Positions 58,446-64,000 of a stretch of 64,000 nt of DNA are shown one piece after another (the stretch's first letter is position 1; each line of letters begins with the position of its first letter). The translations under genes were made by a program, and so were the position numbers. The DNA comes from Simmondsia chinensis (taxonomy: Eukaryota; Streptophyta; Magnoliopsida; Caryophyllales; Simmondsiaceae). The DNA lies in assembly GCA_018398585.1 (NCBI GenBank), contig JAGTTD010000020.1:20742350-20806349 (forward strand), given 5' to 3'. Below the pieces are notes generated by a model. The model ran no database searches, was not told the origin of the DNA, and worked only from the letters and a program-made list of their open reading frames with translations.

Positions 58446-58880
58446 TATTAAGATCACCACGGAATAACAAAACCAGAAATTGAAATAATAATCGAATACA
58501 AAAAGGGATTAGAGATAATGCTGAAATTTACGAGGTTCAGCAGAAGCCAACATCCATGGAGGAGAGCATAATAACTTCATTATAATATTGAACTTTACAT
58601 GAGACATCTGTCAACTCTCAATCATTCTCAATTCTAATTTAAATCATAATGGTAACATACATATTCTATATGTATATATAGAGCTACCACACTAAAACCC
58701 TAGTATGTTATGGGCCTTAATAGAATTGACCCAATCGTATATCTCACATAAACATGACCCAATACAACCAGGCTCCACACATAACCCAATACTGATAAAT
58801 TACACTAAAATCAACTCCATACAAAATATTGTAGAAAAATAAAACACAAAAAATTTATCACTATAAACTAAAAATGAAAT
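58446..58880 (-). repeat. LTR-like segment of a minus-strand element
   Basis: Follows the primer site and has the layout of a plant copia LTR: tttacgaggttcagc, then the ccatggaggagag block, then a promoter-like tgtatatatagagc at about 58670. The outer end is not fixed and the interior is lost. Confidence 0.45.
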
Positions 58881-59713
58881 ACAACCGGGAGTAATATCTT
58901 AAAAATACCTGGTAAATTTTGGTCATTGAAAAAAAGTAAAGACATTGTTTTGGTTTTAAAGGGAAACAAACAACAATCTCAAAATAAAACTTTTAACATG
59001 AAAATGTATATTTTGGGTAATAAATCTTGATATTTTTCAATAAAATAGTAACCTATATAAAAGAAAAAATAATATTTCATAACAATTATTAAATTATTAC
59101 GCTCTAATGTATCATAAAGTATATTATTCTATTGACATAATTTAAAGGGTAACAAATGAGAATCAAATTATATAATTTGCTTACTATTTATTGATGTGTC
59201 ATATAAAATGGGCTATTAATCGATCAAGTGCTTTGAGGTTTGCGGAATTATATATTACCTTAGTTGATGTTTAATATATACAATAATGTACTATGAGATC
59301 TACAAATTTTACCATTTATAAACTCTCACCTAAATTTGAAAAACTTTTGTTGAAATAATGTGAACTTTGGAGGGAAAATGATGATAGGGTATATGATTTT
59401 TGATATATACATATGCTACGTCACATCTTCAGCAAATATTCGCTGGATTATGACAACAAATTCTTGGAACACTAGTAGAAGCTAGTTTTATATATCTGAA
59501 ACCAAGTGCCACGACAATATTTTCTTGCCAAAACATAATCTAAGTCAACATATTGAAACATAAAAGTACTAGGGGATGGAATATTAGTGATAACATTTCA
59601 TAATCTAAAAGTCAATCATTCGTACTCATATAACTGGGTCATATATACCATCCTTGAATGGGTATAAGTATTTTGTATCTTTTAGTGAAGGCTTTTCTTT
59701 GTAGGGGAATGCG
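58881..59713. other. Non-coding, very AT-rich interval
   Basis: No gene is supported. Short AT microsatellites are present. The last part leads into the integrase remnant. Confidence 0.45.
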
Positions 59714-60215
59714 TACCTTCTTTAGAAGAAGTCTAAGCCATATGACAAATTTAAGATATATAAGACTGATGTTGAAAAACAACTTGGAAAAATGATCAAA
59801 CTTGTGAGTTCTAACCACGACGATAATTATTATGGAAAATATGACGAATCTAGTTAGTGTGATAATTGCATAATACACTATGTTAGGTATGCCCGAACAG
59901 GATGGTGTGACAGGAAGACAAAATCGCAGTCTCATGGATATGGTAAGGTGCATAATGTCTAGAACCAATGTTCTTGGATTTTTATGAAGTCAGGTTTTAA
60001 GAACTGCTACCTATATTCGTTCTAACTCTATTTTCAAAACTCTTTTTAAACATTCAACCGGTACCTAGTTTGAACCATTTCATATTTGGTATTGTCAAGC
60101 CGAGTTCAAAATTTACAATCCTAATAAAATGAAAAATGACCGTAGAACTATGAGTTACTTAATAAAATACTCAGGCCATTCTAAGGGCTATAGATTAGGT
60201 CTTGGATGTGGCACT
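59714..60215 (+). pseudogene. Copia integrase remnant
   Basis: Readable pieces in order: YLL.KKSKPYDKFKIYKTDVEKQL, then NYYGKYDES at the second catalytic-Asp region (SDRGGEYYGKYDE in relatives; here the Asp is Asn). Next come YTMLGMPEQDGVTGRQNRSLMDMV, EFKIYNPNKM and RRTMSYLIKYSGHSKGYR. Stops and shifts separate them. It is different from copia-1 and copia-H. Confidence 0.7.
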
Positions 60216-61869
60216 AGAACCGTTGATATGTATTTTCGCACACTGAGGTTTTTGGCTATACAATATAGAAAGATCTTTTTTTACAAAATAAAGCGTTTAG
60301 GTGCGTATTTAAATAAATAAAATATTATTATGATGACGCATCCCAAATCAGCGGGAATGAAAAGTACCAAAATATATAAGGGAGCACACCATGCATTGCC
60401 AATTGATTTTTGGAGGTAATCTCCTTTGATGTGTATCACTGGCATCAAATCCATCGATATTGCACCGTGGATTATAAGTCTAATAGGGGGTAGATGTCGT
60501 TCACTAGTCATATGTGGGCCTAATGTATGACTTGTTCCGAAGTTGATTGCCATTAAAATTATTTAGGCCTCATGTCTTGAGTCACAAATTGCAATGTGGT
60601 ATTGTAGTGTTTATCCGGGACTAGAGTATATTTTACTGCAAAGCTATGTCCATTGCGGTACTATGCCACTTTTGTACTATTAAAAAAAAACAAAAAAAAT
60701 TGCGGAAACCATTAAAGTGTCAGTTTTTGGGTAAATCTTTATAGCTAATTTTTCTCTATTTCGAAACTAGTTTCTGTGTGCTGCTTAAAAAAAAAAGAAG
60801 GAAAAAAAAAAAAAAACTAGATTCTGTGTAGCTTTAGTATAATGGAAAATATTGTGAATGATTGATATATTTCTTATTCATAATTTTTGATTTGACACAA
60901 ATTAAAATTCAATATTGCAAATAATTTTGTAGTTTTTGTTCGAAATAAGGGTGCTTCAATTTTGTTCAAGATGCTTTGTCGTGTATAGAACATTTGAGAG
61001 TGGATAAGTCAATTTACATACTCCATTCTCCTTCAACTTAGTAAAGTCTGACAAACATAAAGTGGGCATTGAGGACCACACGTGCACTCACCTTGTTGCA
61101 GTGTGATATGGGCATTTTCGGACCCGAATTTTTATTTTTGGCTATTTGACACTATAATCATTGCAGCAAAAATGGAAATGCGGAAACTTTGTTTTTTAGC
61201 CCAGAATCTAGGTCGAGCTTGAGCTGGAGGAGCGCTAATTACTCCAATTGTTGGATGATTTCCTATAAATTAAGTGCCTATGAGAGATGGATAGACACAC
61301 AAGAAAGGAAAAATCATTCTTCCCTGTTCTCCTATATTGTTTCTCCTCACCTCTCGAGGTCCTTCTATTTTCATTACCATGCAAGTTAGGATGTACGCTA
61401 ATCCTCCACTCAAGTGCACACATTAATGCTCGGTGTCGTGTTGACCTTGAGAGCCAAAGTGTCATTCGGGACCTACTTTCAGAAATGCTTCATGAGTTTT
61501 GTGGTCACGGTCCCGTGGAGAAGGGAGTCATTATACGATCCAAACTATATCATTAAAACTCAGACCAAGCTACAAATGATGCCACATCTCCTACACAAGA
61601 TCAAGAGTTAACGGCCTGGTCATGTGAATGGGCCTTCGTGTTTGGGCCCACTTCAGCTTGGTGGACAAAAATCAATGTAGAAGCATAGTTAATAAAAGAC
61701 AATCCAGGAATTAAACAGAGTTTAATAGGTCCGTATATTATTTCAATAAAGACATAAAAAATTTAGTTAAAAGTTTGTTGGCTTATAATATTTCTATAAC
61801 AACTTCTCCCAAAATACTAATAAAGTGGAAATAAATGTAATTCTATATATTTTCACTTATATTTGAAGG
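60216..61869. other. Unassigned interval
   Basis: No gene is recognised. Positions 61190-61560 contain a TATA-like tcctataaattaag and CT-rich text, which could be promoter or LTR sequence. Open frames of 60-90 residues on both strands have no family features. Confidence 0.4.
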
Positions 61870-62309
61870 TGTTATCTACTACAGTGGTGCCAAAAGACAA
61901 GACACATAGTAAAAATTAATATGCAAGCCAATAGCTTGAAAATTGAAGTGACAAATTTTGCGAAATATAGATTATGGATATTTAATTTACCTATAAGTAC
62001 AATTACAACCTTGATTTTATGGCAGATTTTATTCACTTCTGATTTGATTTTATCTCTATCCTTATTTGTCACAAATTTGAATTCTTTTCTTTTAACATCT
62101 CCCCTATATACAAAGAAGAGAGAGTTAGGGTTTGGAACTAGCTTATTTTTTAGAGTTTTGAATTGTTATGTTTTGATTCTCGATTTCTCAGGTGGTGAGA
62201 AACGAGTTATCATTTTCCCTCTTCATTTTTATTATTAGTAATAAAATTAAAGGAAAGGCTATGAACCTTCCTGTACGCCTATTTTCTCATTTCAAGCGCT
62301 ATATCAGTT
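61870..62309 (+). repeat. gypsy-B 5' LTR (start approximate)
   Basis: Its right half matches the gypsy-A 3' LTR (ctcccctatatac, gagttagggttt, aataaaattaaaggaaagg). It ends about gctatatca and is followed by the primer site. The start at 61870 (tgttatctac) is a guess. The TATA-like ctatatac is at 62104-62111. Confidence 0.55.
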
Positions 62310-62320
62310 AGTATCATAGC
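62308..62320 (+). other. Mutated primer-binding site of gypsy-B
   Basis: ttagtatcatagc, compared with the standard ttggtatcagagc; two changes. It separates the LTR from the gag leader. Confidence 0.6.
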
Positions 62321-62359
62321 TTAGAATATTTTCTAAGATCGCCAGTGAGAGTCAAAGGA

Positions 62360-64000
62360 ATGCCACCATCCAAAAGGTCATTGACCGAGATGGTCTGCAG
62401 CAAACCTAGAGGACGATAGAGGAATCAGAGGAGAAATTCCGGCGGACCGAGGATTGCTTGGTTCAACTCGGGGTGAATCTCGATCTTACATCGGGAGCCC
62501 GGCCCCCAACACCCATTAACATAGGGTGCGATGGTAGAGGAGGTGGACAAACACTTTCCCAGTCCATTTAAGGAAGAAGAGTTACTGGAAACCCGGTTGA
62601 GGCACCATCGACGCAATGCCGGTGACTTCAATGACCGTGACGATCGGAGGTGAGAATCCGACCTTCGGATTGGGATTCCAGAATTTAATGGAGGAGAACG
62701 TCCGGAAGAGTTCTTGGACTGGCCCGTCGCTATTGTTGAGTTTCTTGAATTTTGAGATGTCCCAGCGAAGAAACAAGAGTTGCTTATCGCTACTGGAATT
62801 TTGGGTAGGGCAGCCACTTGGTGGCAGCAATTGAAGCAAATCTGGCTTCACTAAGGGAAGTCAAAAATCGAATCATGGGAGAAAATGAAGAAGCACTTAA
62901 GAGGCGCGTTCTTGCTTCACAACCTCCCCAACATGATGTATCAACGCTTGCAAGGGTTGCGCCAGGGCTCGAGGTCCGTGGAGGAATACACAGCGGAGTT
63001 CTACTCTTTAGTGGACAGGAATGACTTGGGGGAGTCAGGGGAGCAATTGGCGATCGCTCCATTGGCAATTTGAGGGAGTCTATATGAGAAGTGCTAAACA
63101 TGTTTGATATCTTCACCGTGTTTGAAGCAAGCCAGAGAGCTGTGAATGTGGAACAACAACAAACAGACCACCACCTGCTAACATTGGAAGGCAACATACT
63201 TAAGACGTGGTAGGTTTGCCAAGGACATGTTGCTTTAAGTGTGGGGAAGTTGGTCATCGTGCCGCCGACTATTGGAGAGGTGACAAACCGGGGAAGGCTC
63301 TCTTCATTGATGAACTAAAGCGTGAGGAAGATGTGGCCATTGACAGGATGGCCAAGAGGAGTTGGTGGCACAAGAAGAAGATGCCATTGAAGGCGACGAG
63401 GGGCATTTGTTGCTGGTAAAGCGTGCTTGTTTTGGGCCTAGGGAAGAACAAGGATATGGTTGGCTGAGGAACAACATCTTCTAGATCACGTGCACATTTA
63501 GCGAAAGGGTGTATCGCATGGTCATTAACTCAAGCAGCAGCAAGAACGTGATATCAGAGTAGGCAGTCACCAAGTTGGGTTGATGATGGAAGCACATCTC
63601 AATCCTTACAAGTTATCATGGCCGAAGAAAGGAAATTATGTGACCATTTCAAAACATTGTTTGGTTAAATTTTCGATCAGGGCTAAGTACAAGGACGAGA
63701 TTTGGTGCGATATTGTTACCATGGACGCCTGCCATTAGCTTTTGGGACGCCTCTAGCAATATGACAGGAGTGCTATTCATGATGGAAGGAGGAATACGTA
63801 CAACTTTATCTTTGAGGGAACTTAAATTGTCCTATTGCCCAAGAAGGAGACACCAAGGGCTCTAGAAGTTCAGCACACCCACATTCGAGGTCACGCCATG
63901 TTTGTTAAAGAAGTTAACGAGACTAGAGTTGTGTTTGTATTAATTGGAAAGGAAAGCACTGTTAGCTTCGAGGAAATACCGAGTGAGGTTACTACCGTTG
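62360..64000 (+). pseudogene. gypsy-B gag-protease pseudogene, cut by the window end
   Basis: A possible gag start at 62360 (MPPSKRSLTEM) is followed soon by stops. The capsid part reads YQRLQGLRQGSRSVEEYTAEFYSL (about 62940-63010). The zinc knuckle reads CFKCGEVGHRAADY (63215-63275), with the last Cys changed to Tyr. FIDEL follows, as in gypsy-A. The protease active site at about 63520 reads NSSS instead of DSGS. Alignment with gypsy-A continues to the end of the window (GKES near 63950). Gypsy-B thus supplies the 5' half that gypsy-A lacks. Confidence 0.8.

Noticed and set aside
58209..58460. Pro-rich 83-residue frame
   Set aside because: Lies over a primer-binding site and LTR leader; no protein features.

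Overview
The window is plant nuclear DNA, almost certainly from a eudicot. It is AT-rich, has GT-AG introns, and carries a CC-NB-LRR resistance gene and a TPS-b terpene synthase. Copia, gypsy, LINE, SINE, MITE and endogenous caulimovirid sequences fill most of the rest. I cannot name the species. Only two host genes look intact: the NLR at 1835-6240 (+) and the terpene synthase at 30308-35306 (-). Both can be spliced into full-length open frames with consistent intron phases. I see no tRNA gene, functional rRNA gene or CRISPR array.

Layout. 1-1.8 kb: AT-rich flank with two SINEs, one carrying a 5S-rRNA-like head. 1.8-6.2 kb: NLR. 7.7-15.1 kb: an LTR with a CACCGTCTGTGGGAA-type primer site, split by a decayed copia element (7725-14280, minus). 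15.25-16.3 kb: a diverged tandem array of about 180 bp. 16.3-24.7 kb: a region bounded by two copies of a 380-bp repeat and holding a young, probably non-autonomous copia element (17179-20140) with an intact gag-protease frame. 24.7-28.8 kb: 3' part of a decayed gypsy element. 28.9-29.7 kb: second copy of the LTR that was split at 7.7/14.3 kb; it preserves the empty site. 30.3-35.3 kb: terpene synthase. 36-43 kb: fragments of LINE and copia, a MITE, a SINE with a perfect 19-bp duplication, and solo LTR-like pieces.

43.5-57.4 kb is one minus-strand copia element (5-bp duplication CTATT) opened by nested insertions: an endogenous caulimovirid in the (TA)n of its 3' LTR, itself hit by a LINE tail; a second copia (49320-53749, duplication CGCTC) in pol; a SINE-tailed retroposon (54715-55175) in the pre-integrase region; and a MITE in the (TA)n of its 5' LTR, itself hit by a 5S-type SINE. 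58-64 kb holds an LTR-like piece, a copia integrase remnant and the 5' part of another gypsy element that runs off the window.

The genes do not form a pathway. One is a likely intracellular immune receptor and one a likely plastid terpene synthase; their neighbourhood is repeat-driven. The main novelty candidates are the 5S-headed SINE, the paired use of one LTR (TA)n by a MITE and a caulimovirid, the long SINE-tailed retroposon, the 180-bp array, and the gag-protease-only copia with GATCGATC palindromes in its LTR.
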